Assembly (NCBI RefSeq): GCF_004324755.1
Contig: NZ_SDMQ01000003.1
Span: 124,001-188,000 of the forward strand
Length of the DNA: 64,000 nt
Source of the DNA: Propioniciclava sinopodophylli
Lineage (GTDB): Bacteria > Actinomycetota > Actinomycetes > Propionibacteriales > Propionibacteriaceae
Direction: 5' to 3'
This document shows positions 28,038 to 36,395 of this stretch, one piece after another. Numbering within the stretch: position 1 is the stretch's first letter; each line of letters starts with the position of its first letter. The notes under the pieces are model-generated. The model was not told the origin of the DNA, made no database searches, and worked only from the letters and a program-made list of their open reading frames with translations. The position numbers were made by a program, and so were the translations under genes.

Positions 28038-30134
28038 ATGAGTTCAAAGGTGAACAACGGACAGGTCCAGGTGAACAATCCGGACGATGTGCGCAACGTG
28101 GTGCTGGTCGGCAACGCGGGGTCGGGCAAGACCTCGCTGTTCGAGCAGTTGCTGCGGGCGCGCGTCGCCGGCTACAGGGGCGAGAAGGACGACGCAGAGC
28201 GCCTGTCCCAGCTCTACCTCGCGTCCCTCATGACGGGTGACGTCTTCGTGAACCTCCTCGACGCCCCCGGGCACGCCGACTTCGTCGGTGAGTTGCGCGC
28301 GGGCATCCGGGCCGCGGACGCCGCGATCTTCGTGGTCAGCGCCTCCGACGGCATCGACGGGGCCGCCCAGGCCCTGTGGGAGGAGTGCGCCGCGGCGGGC
28401 CTCCCCCGCGTGATCGCGCTCTCCAAGCTGGACGCCGCCCACTCCGACTTCGACACCGTCGTGGCCGAACTCAAGGAGAAGTTTGGCGAGGGCGTCCTGC
28501 CGACCCACGTGCCCGTCGGCTCCGGCGCGGGCATCAACGGGACCGTCGGCGTCCTCTCGCGTCGCTTCCGTGACTACTCCGGCGGCGGCGCACCCGTCCT
28601 CAACGAGCAGGACTCCAGCCACGACGACCTCATCGAGGAGCACCGCAACGCGCTGATCGAGGGCCTCATCCAGGAGGCCGACGACGCCGAGCTGATGGAT
28701 TCCTACCTCGAGGGCGCCGACCCCGGCCGCGACTACCTCCTCGCCGACCTGATGAAGGCGACCTCGGGCGCGAACCTGTTCCCGGTCGTCCCCGTCGTCC
28801 AGTCCTCCGGCGTCGGCACCGAGGAGCTGCTCAGCCTCATCGAGCAGGGCTTCCCGACCCCGAGCACGCACCCCAACCCGACGATGGTGAAGCTGAACGG
28901 CGACGAGGTCGGCCCGGCGCCATCCGACCCCAACGCGCCGCTGGTCGCCCAGGTGATCCGCACGACGACCGACCCGTTCGCGGGCCGCCTGTCGATGGTG
29001 CGCATCTACTCGGGCACCCTACGCACCGACGACGTGGTGCACCTGTCGGGCCACAAGTCGTTCTTCCTCGGCCTCGACCCGGACGCGTACCCCGACCGCG
29101 ACCAGGACGAGCGCATCGGGCAGATCCAGCAGGCCCAGGGCGTCGAGCTGAAGCCGAAGCAGTCCGCCATCGCGGGCGAGATCGTCATGCTGCCGAAGCT
29201 GACCGCGGCCGAGACGGGCGACACCCTGTCGGCCAAGGACGACGTCGTGCTGATCCCGAACTGGAAGATGCCCCAGGCGCTGCTGCCGCTGGCCATCAAG
29301 GCCGCGACCCGCAACGACGAGGACAAGCTCTCCACCGCGCTGCAGCGCCTGGCCGTCGAGGACGCCACGGTGAAGCTCGCGCGCGGGGCGTCCGACCAGC
29401 TCGTGCTCTGGACCACGGGCCAGGCCCACGCCGACCTTCTGCTCAACCGCCTCCGGGACCGCTACGGAGTCAACGTCGAGCAGGAGGAGGTGAAGATCGC
29501 CCTGCGCGAGACGTTCACCGCGAAGGCGAGTGCGATGGGACGCCACGTCAAGCAGTCCGGCGGCCACGGCCAGTACGCCGTGGTGAACATCGACGTCGAG
29601 CCGCTGGAGCGCGGCGCCGGCTTCGAGTTCGTGGACAAAGTGGTGGGCGGCGCGGTGCCGCGCAACTTCATCCCGTCGGTCGAGAAGGGCGCCAGGGCCC
29701 AGCTCGAGAAGGGCGTCATCGCCGGCTTCCCGATGGTGGACGTGCGCGTCACCCTGGTCGACGGCAAGGCCCACTCGGTCGACTCCTCCGACATGGCGTT
29801 CCAGATGGCGGCCGCGGCCGCGCTGAAGGAGGCCGCGGTGGTCGGCAAGAACGTGGCGCTGCTGGAGCCGGTCGACCTGGTCACCGTCACCGTGGGCGAG
29901 GAGCACATGGGTGCGGTCATGACCGACATCTCCGGACGCCGTGGGCAGATGCAGGGCACGGACACCGACGGCCGCAAGGTGATCATCACCGCCCTCATCC
30001 CGCAGCTGGAGATGGCCCGCTACGCCATCGACCTGCGCGGGCTGGCCCAGGGAGGCGGCACCTTCACCCGGGAGTTCCACGGGTACGAGCTGCTCCCGGC
30101 CAACCTGGTCGAGAGGTTCACCCACAAGGACTGA
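28038..30134 (+). CDS. Elongation factor G-like protein (EF-G2)
   Basis: A 698-residue translational GTPase paralogue. The P-loop is G25NAGSGKT32, but the switch II motif reads DAPGH instead of DTPGH, the G4 motif reads SKLD instead of NKMD, and the RGIT switch I motif of EF-G is absent. Domains II-V follow as in EF-G. Mycobacterial EF-G2 (Ms) lacks ribosome-dependent GTPase activity, so this is probably not the housekeeping translocase. I chose the ATG at 28038 (AAGG at 28026-28029) over a GTG three codons upstream. It is divergent from rplM. Confidence 0.9.
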   Translation: MSSKVNNGQVQVNNPDDVRNVVLVGNAGSGKTSLFEQLLRARVAGYRGEKDDAERLSQLYLASLMTGDVFVNLLDAPGHADFVGELRAGIRAADAAIFVVSASDGIDGAAQALWEECAAAGLPRVIALSKLDAAHSDFDTVVAELKEKFGEGVLPTHVPVGSGAGINGTVGVLSRRFRDYSGGGAPVLNEQDSSHDDLIEEHRNALIEGLIQEADDAELMDSYLEGADPGRDYLLADLMKATSGANLFPVVPVVQSSGVGTEELLSLIEQGFPTPSTHPNPTMVKLNGDEVGPAPSDPNAPLVAQVIRTTTDPFAGRLSMVRIYSGTLRTDDVVHLSGHKSFFLGLDPDAYPDRDQDERIGQIQQAQGVELKPKQSAIAGEIVMLPKLTAAETGDTLSAKDDVVLIPNWKMPQALLPLAIKAATRNDEDKLSTALQRLAVEDATVKLARGASDQLVLWTTGQAHADLLLNRLRDRYGVNVEQEEVKIALRETFTAKASAMGRHVKQSGGHGQYAVVNIDVEPLERGAGFEFVDKVVGGAVPRNFIPSVEKGARAQLEKGVIAGFPMVDVRVTLVDGKAHSVDSSDMAFQMAAAAALKEAAVVGKNVALLEPVDLVTVTVGEEHMGAVMTDISGRRGQMQGTDTDGRKVIITALIPQLEMARYAIDLRGLAQGGGTFTREFHGYELLPANLVERFTHKD

Positions 30135-30148
30135 TCCACCGGTCCACG

Positions 30149-30180
30149 GCGAGGGCTCCCGGGCGACCGGGGGCCCTCGC
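30149..30180. terminator. Bidirectional GC-rich hairpin between EF-G2 and GtrA genes
   Basis: GCGAGGGC-T-CCCGG, a GCGA loop, then CCGGG-G-GCCCTCGC. It starts 14 bases after the EF-G2 stop and ends 18 bases before the converging gene's stop, so it can serve both. Confidence 0.7.
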
Positions 30181-30198
30181 AGCCTGCCGGGGACAGGG

Positions 30199-30789
30199 TC
30201 AGGACGCCGCGGCGTCCGGCCGCAGGTCGGCCCGCACGTGCGTGGCCGGGTGCACCACGACGGGGGCGACCCCGCCGGAGTCGTCGGGCGCCTCCACGGT
30301 CACGGCGTCAGCCTCACAGCGGCGGCGCGGGAAGACCCACAGGCGCAGCAGCAGGTAGATGTAGAGCCCCTCGAGGCAGGCGGCGATGACGCGGGCGACC
30401 ATGACGTGGACGCCGAGCCAGTCGAGGACGGAGGCGAAGCCGACGATCCAGATCAGGTAGTTGCTGGCGATCACGAACACGTACTTGCCGGACTGCTTGC
30501 CCAGGTCGCCGTGCTCGCGGAAGTTGAGCCAGCGGTTCAGGAAGAACGCGTACACCGAGGCGAGCGCGTAACCGATCGAGAACGCGACGCTGTAGGGCAG
30601 CTTCCAGAAGTGCGTGATGATGGCGAGGAAGCCCATGTCGAGCAGGAAGGCGCTGCCGTTGATCATCGCGTAGCCGATGAACGTGATCGGCAGCACGCGC
30701 TGCAGCCGGGTCGGGACGGCGGCACGGATGCGCGTGGTGACGTCGGCGAACCATCGGGCCGCCGCGCCGTCACCCTGTTGGTCGCGCAT
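30199..30789 (-). CDS. GtrA-like family membrane protein
   Basis: Four-helix membrane protein of about 196 residues. The GtrA core runs from about 28 to 145: F-I-G-Y-A-M-I-N-G, then F-S-I-G-Y-A-L-A-S-V-Y-A-F-F-L-N-R-W-L-N-F. Members move or assist lipid-linked sugars used in wall glycosylation. The C-terminal 45 residues are hydrophilic. The start is uncertain: the ATG at 30789 is used here, with an alternative at 30837; neither has a clear ribosome-binding site. No glycosyltransferase partner is adjacent. Confidence 0.8.
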   Translation of the reverse strand: MRDQQGDGAAARWFADVTTRIRAAVPTRLQRVLPITFIGYAMINGSAFLLDMGFLAIITHFWKLPYSVAFSIGYALASVYAFFLNRWLNFREHGDLGKQSGKYVFVIASNYLIWIVGFASVLDWLGVHVMVARVIAACLEGLYIYLLLRLWVFPRRRCEADAVTVEAPDDSGGVAPVVVHPATHVRADLRPDAAAS

Positions 30790-30863
30790 GATGGAGAGAA
30801 TAGGACCTCGGAGCAAGCGCGACACACCCATTGCCACGATGTGGCGCGGGAGTTGCCGACAGA

Positions 30864-31148
30864 TCAGACCTGGCGAAGGAACGCCAGGGCCCCGTCGGCG
30901 AGCATCTGGACGGCGATCGCCGCCAGCAGCATGCCGGCGACGCGGGTGAGCAGGACAGTGCCGGAGTTGTGCAGCACGCGTCGGATGGCGCCGGCGAACC
31001 GCAGGAACACCCAGACCAGAGCCAGGGCCACGAGCAGGAGCAGGAGCCCCCCGGAGACCTGGAGGGCCTCGATGGTGATGTGGAGGTAGTCGAGGATGAA
31101 GCGCCCGAGGATCGCGAAGAGACCCTTATATCTTGCGGCGCTTTCCTG
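30864..31148 (-). pseudogene. Remnant of a MarC-family membrane protein gene
   Basis: An open frame of 94 codons with no start codon at its head lies directly after the yccF stop, in the same frame. Its translation ends L-T-R-V-A-G-M-L-L-A-A-I-A-V-Q-M-L-A-D-G, the C-terminal signature of MarC-family proteins, and earlier has A-L-Q-V-S-G-G-L-L-L-L-L-V-A-L, which resembles the second/third helices. The normal N terminus and the middle helices (about 100 residues) are missing, so it looks like a 5'-truncated, internally deleted relic. Alternatively it is a 3' extension decoded after the yccF stop, which I think unlikely. Confidence 0.55.
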
Positions 31149-31559
31149 TCAGATCGTGAAGATCGGTTGCATTCCGGGCTCAATGGCGTCGGAATCCACG
31201 ATCTGCTTCCCGAACGGGAAGCAGGTCACCGGGATCATCTTCAGGTTGGCGATCGCCAGCGGGATGCCGACGATCGTGATCGCCTGCGCCGCCGCCGTGG
31301 TGAGGTGGCCGATGGCCAGCCAGAGCCCGCCGATGACGAACCACATCGCGTTCAGGAACGCCGATCCCGCGCCGGCCCCGGGCTTGTTGACCACGGTCTT
31401 GCCGAAGGGCCACAGCGCGTAGGCGCCCATGCGGAAGGAAGCCACGCCCGCGGGGATGGTGATGATCAGCAGGCACGCCAGCGCGCCGAAGAGGAAGTAG
31501 CCCAGGGCCAGCCAGATGCCGCCGAAGAGAAGCCAGATGATGTTCAAGATCGCGCGCAC
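31149..31559 (-). CDS. YccF domain-containing membrane protein
   Basis: A 136-residue protein with two YccF (DUF307) repeats, each a pair of hydrophobic helices followed by a P-F-G-K motif (WPFGKTVV about 50-57 and FPFGKQIV about 112-119). The function is unknown; related proteins lie in the inner membrane. I chose the GTG at 31559, because AAGGAG stands seven bases before it, over the ATG at 31586, which overlaps that site. It is divergent from trmB, with 52 bases between start codons. Confidence 0.85.
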   Translation of the reverse strand: MRAILNIIWLLFGGIWLALGYFLFGALACLLIITIPAGVASFRMGAYALWPFGKTVVNKPGAGAGSAFLNAMWFVIGGLWLAIGHLTTAAAQAITIVGIPLAIANLKMIPVTCFPFGKQIVDSDAIEPGMQPIFTI

Positions 31560-31611
31560 GGGCGACTCCTTCCGTTCCTCCTCCACGGTACTCCCCCGGT
31601 ATCCTCACCGG

Positions 31612-32391
31612 GTGCCGCGCCCTGACCGTCCACCCCGCATCCACCGTGAGGTGGTCTCCTACGTCCGCCGCTCCGCGCGGATGAACCCGTCTCAGGAAAA
31701 GGCCTGGAAGACCCTGGCCGGACGCTTCGTCGTCGAAGTCCCGACCCGCGCGCTCTCCACGTCCGTCCACCCGGACGCCGACGTCGACTGGGCGGCGGAG
31801 TTCGGGCGCGAGGCGCCGCTGTTCGTCGAGATCGGGTCAGGCCGTGGCGAGGCGCTCGTCGCGCTCGCCGAGCGCCACCCCGAGGCGAACGTGGTCGCGT
31901 TCGAGGTGTTCCAGCCCGCCGTGGCCTCGACGCTGAGCCGCATCAACCGGCACGGGCTCACCAACGTCCGGGTGGTGCTGGCCAACGGCGTCGAGGGCTT
32001 GGAGCACCTCTTCGCACCCGCCAGCATCAGCGAGCTGTGGACGTTCTTCCCCGACCCGTGGCACAAGCCGCGCCACCACAAGCGTCGGCTCGTGAGCCCC
32101 GCCTTCGCCGCACTCGTGGCGTCCCGGCTGACGCCGGACGGCCGCTGGCGGCTGGCCACCGACTGGCAGGACTACGCCGAGGCCATGCGGGAGGTGCTCG
32201 ACGTGGCCCCCGGCCTGGTGAACGTGCACGGCGGCTGGGCGCCGCGGTGGGAGGAGCGCCCGCTCACCAAGTACGAGCAGCGCGGCCTGGACGCCGGGCG
32301 TGCGGTGCACGACCTCACCTATGCGCGGGCGCAGGGCGACCTCGTCCACCGCGAACCCCGCCCGGGCGCGACGGGCAGGATCCCGCTGTGA
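31612..32391 (+). CDS. trmB: tRNA (guanine-N7-)-methyltransferase
   Basis: Methylates G46 of tRNAs. The 259-residue protein has the SAM motif VEIGSGRGEALVALA, F-E-V-F-Q-P-A-V, and the family hallmark F-F-P-D-P-W-x-K-x-R-H-x-K-R-R. The start is the GTG at 31612. A TATCCT box ends six bases before it (31600-31605), so the mRNA may be leaderless. It is followed by truA with a GTGA overlap. Confidence 0.95.
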   Translation: MPRPDRPPRIHREVVSYVRRSARMNPSQEKAWKTLAGRFVVEVPTRALSTSVHPDADVDWAAEFGREAPLFVEIGSGRGEALVALAERHPEANVVAFEVFQPAVASTLSRINRHGLTNVRVVLANGVEGLEHLFAPASISELWTFFPDPWHKPRHHKRRLVSPAFAALVASRLTPDGRWRLATDWQDYAEAMREVLDVAPGLVNVHGGWAPRWEERPLTKYEQRGLDAGRAVHDLTYARAQGDLVHREPRPGATGRIPL

Positions 32392-33200
32392 CCACCCGCT
32401 ACCGCCTCGACCTGGCCTACGACGGCCGCGACTTCCACGGGTGGGCCGCCCAGGACGGGCTGCGCACCGTGCAGGGCACCCTCGAGCACTGGATCACCAC
32501 CGTGCTGCGCCTGGACGCGCCCGCGCGGCTCACCGTGGCCGGCCGAACGGACGCCGGCGTCCACGCCCGCGGTCAGGTCGCGCACGTCGACCTCCCCGGA
32601 CCCCACCACGCCACCGAACTGCTCCGCCGCCTCGACCGCGTGCTGCCCGACGACCTCTCGGTGCACGGCGTCCGCGTGGCCCCCGCCGGTTTCGACGCAC
32701 GGTTCGCCGCGATCTGGAGGCGCTATGCGTTCCGGCTTGCCGACGCCGCCCCCGACCCGCTGCAGCGCCACACCGCCGTTCGGGTGCGCGGCCCTCTGGA
32801 CGTGGGAGCCGTGGACGCCGGCGCCCGCAGCCTGGTCGGCCTCCACGACTTCGGCGCCTTCTGCAGGCGCCGCGAGGGTGCGACAACGATCCGACAGATG
32901 ATCGAGTGCCACGCCGAACGCTCCCCCGCGACCGGCCTGGTCGAGGTGACCCTGCGCGCCGATGCCTTCTGCCACTCGATGGTCCGCTCCGTGGTGGGGG
33001 CGCTGGTGGCGGTCGGCACCGGCCAGAAGGACGCCGCCTGGCTGGCCGGCCTGGTGGACCGGCCCACCCGCGCCGGGGACGTCACCGTCCTGCCCCCGCA
33101 CGGCCTGGTGCTGGAGGAGGTCGGCTACCCCGCAGATGACCAGCTCGCTGCCCGCCAGCTGGAAGCACGCGCCCGCCGCGACGAGGAGGACCGTCCGTGA
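32388..33200 (+). CDS. truA: tRNA pseudouridine(38-40) synthase TruA
   Basis: Isomerises uridines 38-40 in the anticodon arm. The 270-residue protein contains the catalytic aspartate motif AGRTDAGVHARGQVAH and the C-terminal A-D-A-F-C-H-S-M-V-R-S. The GTG at 32388 overlaps the trmB stop (GTGA). truA usually follows rplQ in actinobacteria; here it is about 4 kb away and next to trmB, grouping two tRNA-modifying enzymes. Confidence 0.96.
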   Translation: MTTRYRLDLAYDGRDFHGWAAQDGLRTVQGTLEHWITTVLRLDAPARLTVAGRTDAGVHARGQVAHVDLPGPHHATELLRRLDRVLPDDLSVHGVRVAPAGFDARFAAIWRRYAFRLADAAPDPLQRHTAVRVRGPLDVGAVDAGARSLVGLHDFGAFCRRREGATTIRQMIECHAERSPATGLVEVTLRADAFCHSMVRSVVGALVAVGTGQKDAAWLAGLVDRPTRAGDVTVLPPHGLVLEEVGYPADDQLAARQLEARARRDEEDRP

Positions 33201-33811
33201 CCCACTACTTCGAGACGCCCACCGGAGACGACCGCCGGCGCCGCATCGACGTCCGCTTCTGGGACACCGACTGGACCTTCACGACCGCCGCCGGTGTCTT
33301 CTCCGGCGACGGGCTCGACCTCGGCACCGCGGTCCTCCTGCGCACCCACACCCCGGACTCGGCGTCCCGGCGCATTCTCGACCTCGGCTGCGGCTACGGC
33401 GTGCTGGCCGTGGCCGCGGCGTCCGCCGCACCGGACGCCCGCGTGGACGCCGTCGACACCAACGAGCGCGCGCTGGCGCTCACCCGCCTCAACGCGGACG
33501 CCCACGGCGTCGGCCACCGCGTCCACGCGACGCTGCCTGAGGACGCCGACCCGGACGCTCGCTACGACGAGATCTGGTCCAACCCGCCCATCCGCATCGG
33601 CAAGGAGGCGCTGCACGCGCTCCTGCTGCACTGGCTTGCCCGCCTCGCCCCCGGCGGCGTGGCGCGGCTGGTCGTCGGCCGCAACCTCGGCGCGGACTCC
33701 CTCCAGCGCTGGCTGGGCGAACAGGGCTACCGGTGCGACCGGACGGCCTCGGCGAAAGGTTTCCGCGTCTTCGAGGTCGCACCCCTTGTGTCGGAACCGT
33801 CGTCCGACTAG
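33197..33811 (+). CDS. RsmC-like class I SAM-dependent methyltransferase
   Basis: A 204-residue protein of the small-domain methyltransferase (MTS) group related to RsmC. SAM motif RILDLGCGYGVLAV (about 59-72) and the base-methylating NPPIR motif (about 129-133), which marks N-methylation of nucleic-acid amines. It lacks the N-terminal half of E. coli RsmC. The GTG at 33197 overlaps the truA stop (GTGA), so trmB, truA and this gene form one RNA-modification operon. 16S rRNA is a likely but unproven substrate. Confidence 0.85.
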   Translation: MTHYFETPTGDDRRRRIDVRFWDTDWTFTTAAGVFSGDGLDLGTAVLLRTHTPDSASRRILDLGCGYGVLAVAAASAAPDARVDAVDTNERALALTRLNADAHGVGHRVHATLPEDADPDARYDEIWSNPPIRIGKEALHALLLHWLARLAPGGVARLVVGRNLGADSLQRWLGEQGYRCDRTASAKGFRVFEVAPLVSEPSSD

Positions 33812-33861
33812 CCTCGATTCACCACAAGCGCGGGGCGCACCCGAGCTGGAGAGGAGTCCTC

Positions 33862-34065
33862 ATGGGTATCGGAGACAAGATTGTGAACAGGGCCGAGGAG
33901 CTGGGCGGCAAGGCCAAGGAGGCCGCCGGCGACCTGACCGACAACGAACGTCTCGAAGCCGAGGGGAAGGCCGACCAGGCCGCCGCGAAGGCGAAGCAGG
34001 CGGGCGAGAACGTCAAGGAAGCCGGTCGCGACGTCGCCGAGGGCGTCAAGGACGTCTTCAACTAG
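33862..34065 (+). CDS. CsbD-family stress protein
   Basis: A 67-residue, highly charged, Ala/Lys/Glu-rich protein (GIGDKIVNRAEELGGKAKEA, then D-L-T-D-N-E-R-L-E-A-E-G-K-A-D-Q). CsbD-like proteins are general-stress proteins of unknown mechanism and are largely unstructured. The start at 33862 is preceded by GGAGAGGAG at 33848-33856. It has its own spacer on both sides and a strong hairpin 25 bases after the stop. Confidence 0.92.
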   Translation: MGIGDKIVNRAEELGGKAKEAAGDLTDNERLEAEGKADQAAAKAKQAGENVKEAGRDVAEGVKDVFN

Positions 34066-34089
34066 AGGCGCTCGACCACCAACACTCAC

Positions 34090-34129
34090 CCGAACGGGGT
34101 GCCGGAGATTACTCCCGCACCCCGTTCGG
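34090..34129 (+). terminator. csbD terminator hairpin
   Basis: Thirteen-base perfect arms CCGAACGGGGTGC/GCACCCCGTTCGG with a 14-base loop that can pair further (CGG...CCG). No T-tract follows. Confidence 0.7.
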
Positions 34130-34220
34130 CGCGTCCGGGCGCTTGTCGGGCGGATGCGTCGGCCGTCGCGCGCAGCGGGAGTCCACCGCGGTGACCGCAC
34201 CGGCCGACACGCCCCCAGCC

Positions 34221-34286
34221 GCCGAGAGCCCCGGTCTTCTGCGCCGACAGCCCCGGGTTTGTCCGCCGACAGCCCCTTCCGGGCGT
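34221..34286. repeat. Three tandem 22-bp GCCGA units
   Basis: Units start at 34221, 34243 and 34265: GCCGAGAGCCCCGGTCTTCT.., GCCGACAGCCCCGGGTTTGT.. and GCCGACAGCCCCTTCCGGGC... The first two match the complement of the array at 36396-36475. Confidence 0.8.
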
Positions 34287-34399
34287 GCGGGCGCTCTCCG
34301 CCCGCGGTCCGGACCTCCCGCCGCGCGGCGGCGGTGCACGCGGTCGCCAGCCTCGCCGGGCTGGCCGCGTTCGTGAAGCCTGAGCCCGGCGTCCGGCCC

Positions 34400-34427
34400 T
34401 TGCCAAGCCGACGGTGAGGAATAGGGT
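34400..34427 (+). promoter_or_regulatory. Predicted sod promoter
   Basis: TTGCCA (34400-34405), a 16-base spacer, then TAGGGT (34422-34427), about 50 bases before the start codon. Confidence 0.45.
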
Positions 34428-34478
34428 GGAGTCGTTCGCTGTTGGACCCAACAGGATCCCCTAGAGGAAGAAGAAGCG

Positions 34479-35090
34479 ATGACGTACTCCCTTCCGGAGC
34501 TGGACTACGACTACAGCGCGCTCGAGCCCCACATTTCGGCGCAGATCATGGAGCTGCACCACAGCAAGCACCACAACGCCTACGTGACCGGTGCCAACAC
34601 AGCGCTCGAGAAGCTCGCCGAGGCCCGCGAGAAGGGCGAGTTCGGCGCCATCAACAAGCTCGAGAAAGACCTGGCCTTTCACCTCGGTGGACACGTGAAC
34701 CACTCGGTGTTCTGGAAGAACATGTCGCCGGACGGTGGCGGCCAGCCCGAGGGTGAGGTTGCCGCGGCGATCGACGAGTTCTTCGGCTCCTTCGACGGCT
34801 TCAAGAAGCAGTTCAACGAGGTCGCCAACGGCATCCAGGGCTCCGGCTGGTCGATGCTGGTCTGGGACAGCCTGGGCAAGCGCCTCAACATCAACCAGCT
34901 CTTCGACCAGCAGGGCAACCTGCCCGTCGGCCAGCTGCCCATCCTGCAGCTCGACATGTGGGAGCACGCGTTCTACCTGCAGTACAAGAACGTGAAGGGC
35001 GACTACGTCAACGCCTGGTGGAACGTGGTCAACTGGGCGAACGTCTCCGAGCGCCTCGCCGGGGCCCGCGCCGCCGAGATCGCCTACTGA
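34479..35090 (+). CDS. Superoxide dismutase, Mn/Fe type
   Basis: Dismutates superoxide in the cytoplasm. The 203-residue protein shows the four metal ligands of the family: His27 (M-E-L-H-H-S-K-H-H), the H-V-N-H-S histidine near 76, and Asp/His in the signature L-D-M-W-E-H-A-F (about 161-168). Length and order are standard. The metal (Mn, Fe or cambialistic, as in propionibacteria) cannot be decided by eye. It is monocistronic, with its own promoter and a strong terminator at 35107-35147. Confidence 0.96.
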   Translation: MTYSLPELDYDYSALEPHISAQIMELHHSKHHNAYVTGANTALEKLAEAREKGEFGAINKLEKDLAFHLGGHVNHSVFWKNMSPDGGGQPEGEVAAAIDEFFGSFDGFKKQFNEVANGIQGSGWSMLVWDSLGKRLNINQLFDQQGNLPVGQLPILQLDMWEHAFYLQYKNVKGDYVNAWWNVVNWANVSERLAGARAAEIAY

Positions 35091-35106
35091 ACCACGGCCC
35101 AACTGG

Positions 35107-35147
35107 GGCCGGCGGCGTCCATGATCGGACGCCGCCGGCCCTTTCTT
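35107..35147 (+). terminator. Rho-independent terminator of sod
   Basis: Fourteen-base perfect arms GGCCGGCGGCGTCC/GGACGCCGCCGGCC with loop ATGATC, followed by CTTTCTT. It is the best classical terminator in the window. Confidence 0.93.
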
Positions 35148-35253
35148 GGTCTCCGCAACCAAGCAACCTGATGAAACCCTGAGAGCTGGTTTGCGATTTT
35201 CTCAGACTACACGGACACTTGAAGGGAAGAGTTCCGCACGTCAGGAGAAACCC

Positions 35254-36201
35254 TTGCCCATCTCGACCAAGCTCGTCGCCGTCTTCGCCAGCGCGGCTGT
35301 GCTGGCCACCGGGGCCGGCGTCGCCATCGGCGCCACCCAGAGCCAGCCCACCCCCGTCGCAGCCGCCGTCGCAGCGCCCGTCCCCCTGAGCACCGAGGTC
35401 CGCGTCTGGGTCGACAACACCACCCACCTCGTCTCCCTGACGGAGCCCACCACGGAGGCCGCCCTCAAGGTCGCCGGCATCCACCTCGGCGTCCACGACC
35501 GCGTCTCCCCCGCGCTCACCGCGTCCCTCACCGTCGGCGACACGGTCACCGTGAACCGCGTGCAGGTGACCCAGGAGACGAAGACCGTCACCCTCGAGTT
35601 CGCCAAGACTGAGGTGAAGGACTCCAAGCTCGCCAAGGGCGAGCGCAAGCTCAAGACCAAGGGCGTCAACGGCCTCCGCGAGGACGTCATCGAGACTGTG
35701 ACCGTGGACGGCGTGGTCGAGAGCACCACCACCGTGTCCGAGACCGTCACCAAGGAGCCGGTGCACCAGGTGACGCGCGTGGGCACCTACGTGGCCCCGA
35801 AGGTCGTCTCGCGTTCGTCCGAGCGCACGGCCGAGCCCAAGAAGACGGCCGAGCCCAAGAAGACGGCGGAGCCGAAGAAGACGGCGGAGCCGAAGAAGAC
35901 CACCGAGCCGAAGAAGACCACCGAGCCGGCCCCGGCCCCCCGCGGCGGTGAGATCAACCTGGCCCGCGCCGACATGTGGGATCGGATCGCCAAGTGCGAG
36001 TCCAGCGGCAATTGGTCGATCAATACCGGCAACGGCTACTACGGCGGACTCCAGTTCAACCTGGCCACGTGGCGCTCCGTGAACGGCCCCGACTTCGCGG
36101 CCTACCCGCACCAGGCCTCCCGCGCCGAGCAGATCACCGTTGCCAACCGCCTCTACGCCCTGCGCGGCCTGCAGCCCTGGGGCTGCCGCCACGCCGCCTG
36201 A
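35254..36201 (+). CDS. Resuscitation-promoting factor (Rpf) with G5 domain
   Basis: Secreted muralytic enzyme that helps dormant cells resume growth. From the TTG at 35254 (AGGAG at 35243-35247) the 315-residue protein has a signal peptide or anchor (1-30), one DUF348 repeat (about 45-103), a G5 domain (about 104-178), a linker of TAEPKK/TTEPKK repeats (192-225) and a C-terminal Rpf domain (238-315) with catalytic Glu249 in A-K-C-E-S-S-G-N-W. RpfB usually has three DUF348 repeats, so this is a shortened form. The linker DNA is an 18-bp repeat with identical neighbouring pairs (35827-35932), a sign of recent expansion. Confidence 0.93.
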   Translation: MPISTKLVAVFASAAVLATGAGVAIGATQSQPTPVAAAVAAPVPLSTEVRVWVDNTTHLVSLTEPTTEAALKVAGIHLGVHDRVSPALTASLTVGDTVTVNRVQVTQETKTVTLEFAKTEVKDSKLAKGERKLKTKGVNGLREDVIETVTVDGVVESTTTVSETVTKEPVHQVTRVGTYVAPKVVSRSSERTAEPKKTAEPKKTAEPKKTAEPKKTTEPKKTTEPAPAPRGGEINLARADMWDRIAKCESSGNWSINTGNGYYGGLQFNLATWRSVNGPDFAAYPHQASRAEQITVANRLYALRGLQPWGCRHAA

Positions 36202-36224
36202 GGCACAGCACACCCACTCCCAAC

Positions 36225-36257
36225 CACGGCCCCGCGAGCTCAGCTCGCGGGGCCGTG
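36225..36257. terminator. Perfect hairpin after rpf
   Basis: Sixteen-base arms CACGGCCCCGCGAGCT/AGCTCGCGGGGCCGTG with a one-base centre. No T-tract follows. Confidence 0.75.
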
Positions 36258-36304
36258 TGGCGTCCTGAGGTCCTGCGGTGCGCGCAGAGCCTCGCAACCC
36301 CGAC

Positions 36305-36392
36305 GCCGAGGGCTTGCCTCCAACCCGCCGAGGGCTTGCCTCCAGCCCGCCGAGGGCTTGCCTCCAACCCGCCGAGGGCTTGCCCCCTCTCC
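36305..36392. repeat. Four tandem 22-bp units, GCCGAGGGCTTG head
   Basis: Units begin at 36305, 36327, 36349 and 36371 (GCCGAGGGCTTGCCTCCAAC-CC). The first three are almost identical; the last diverges in its second half. Confidence 0.92.
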
Positions 36393-36395
36393 ACA

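Larger units (their letters stand above)
34066..34478. other. 413-base spacer between csbD and sod
   Basis: In order: the csbD hairpin (34090-34129), three 22-bp GCCGA units (34221-34286), GC-rich unique sequence, a predicted sod promoter (34400-34427) and the sod ribosome-binding site AGAGGAAG (34463-34470). No credible gene is seen. Confidence 0.7.

Noticed and set aside
35091-35253. A c-di-AMP (ydaO) riboswitch before the rpf gene
   Set aside because: Such elements precede many actinobacterial rpf genes, but the 163 bases here hold only the sod terminator and a short leader with no matching paired elements.
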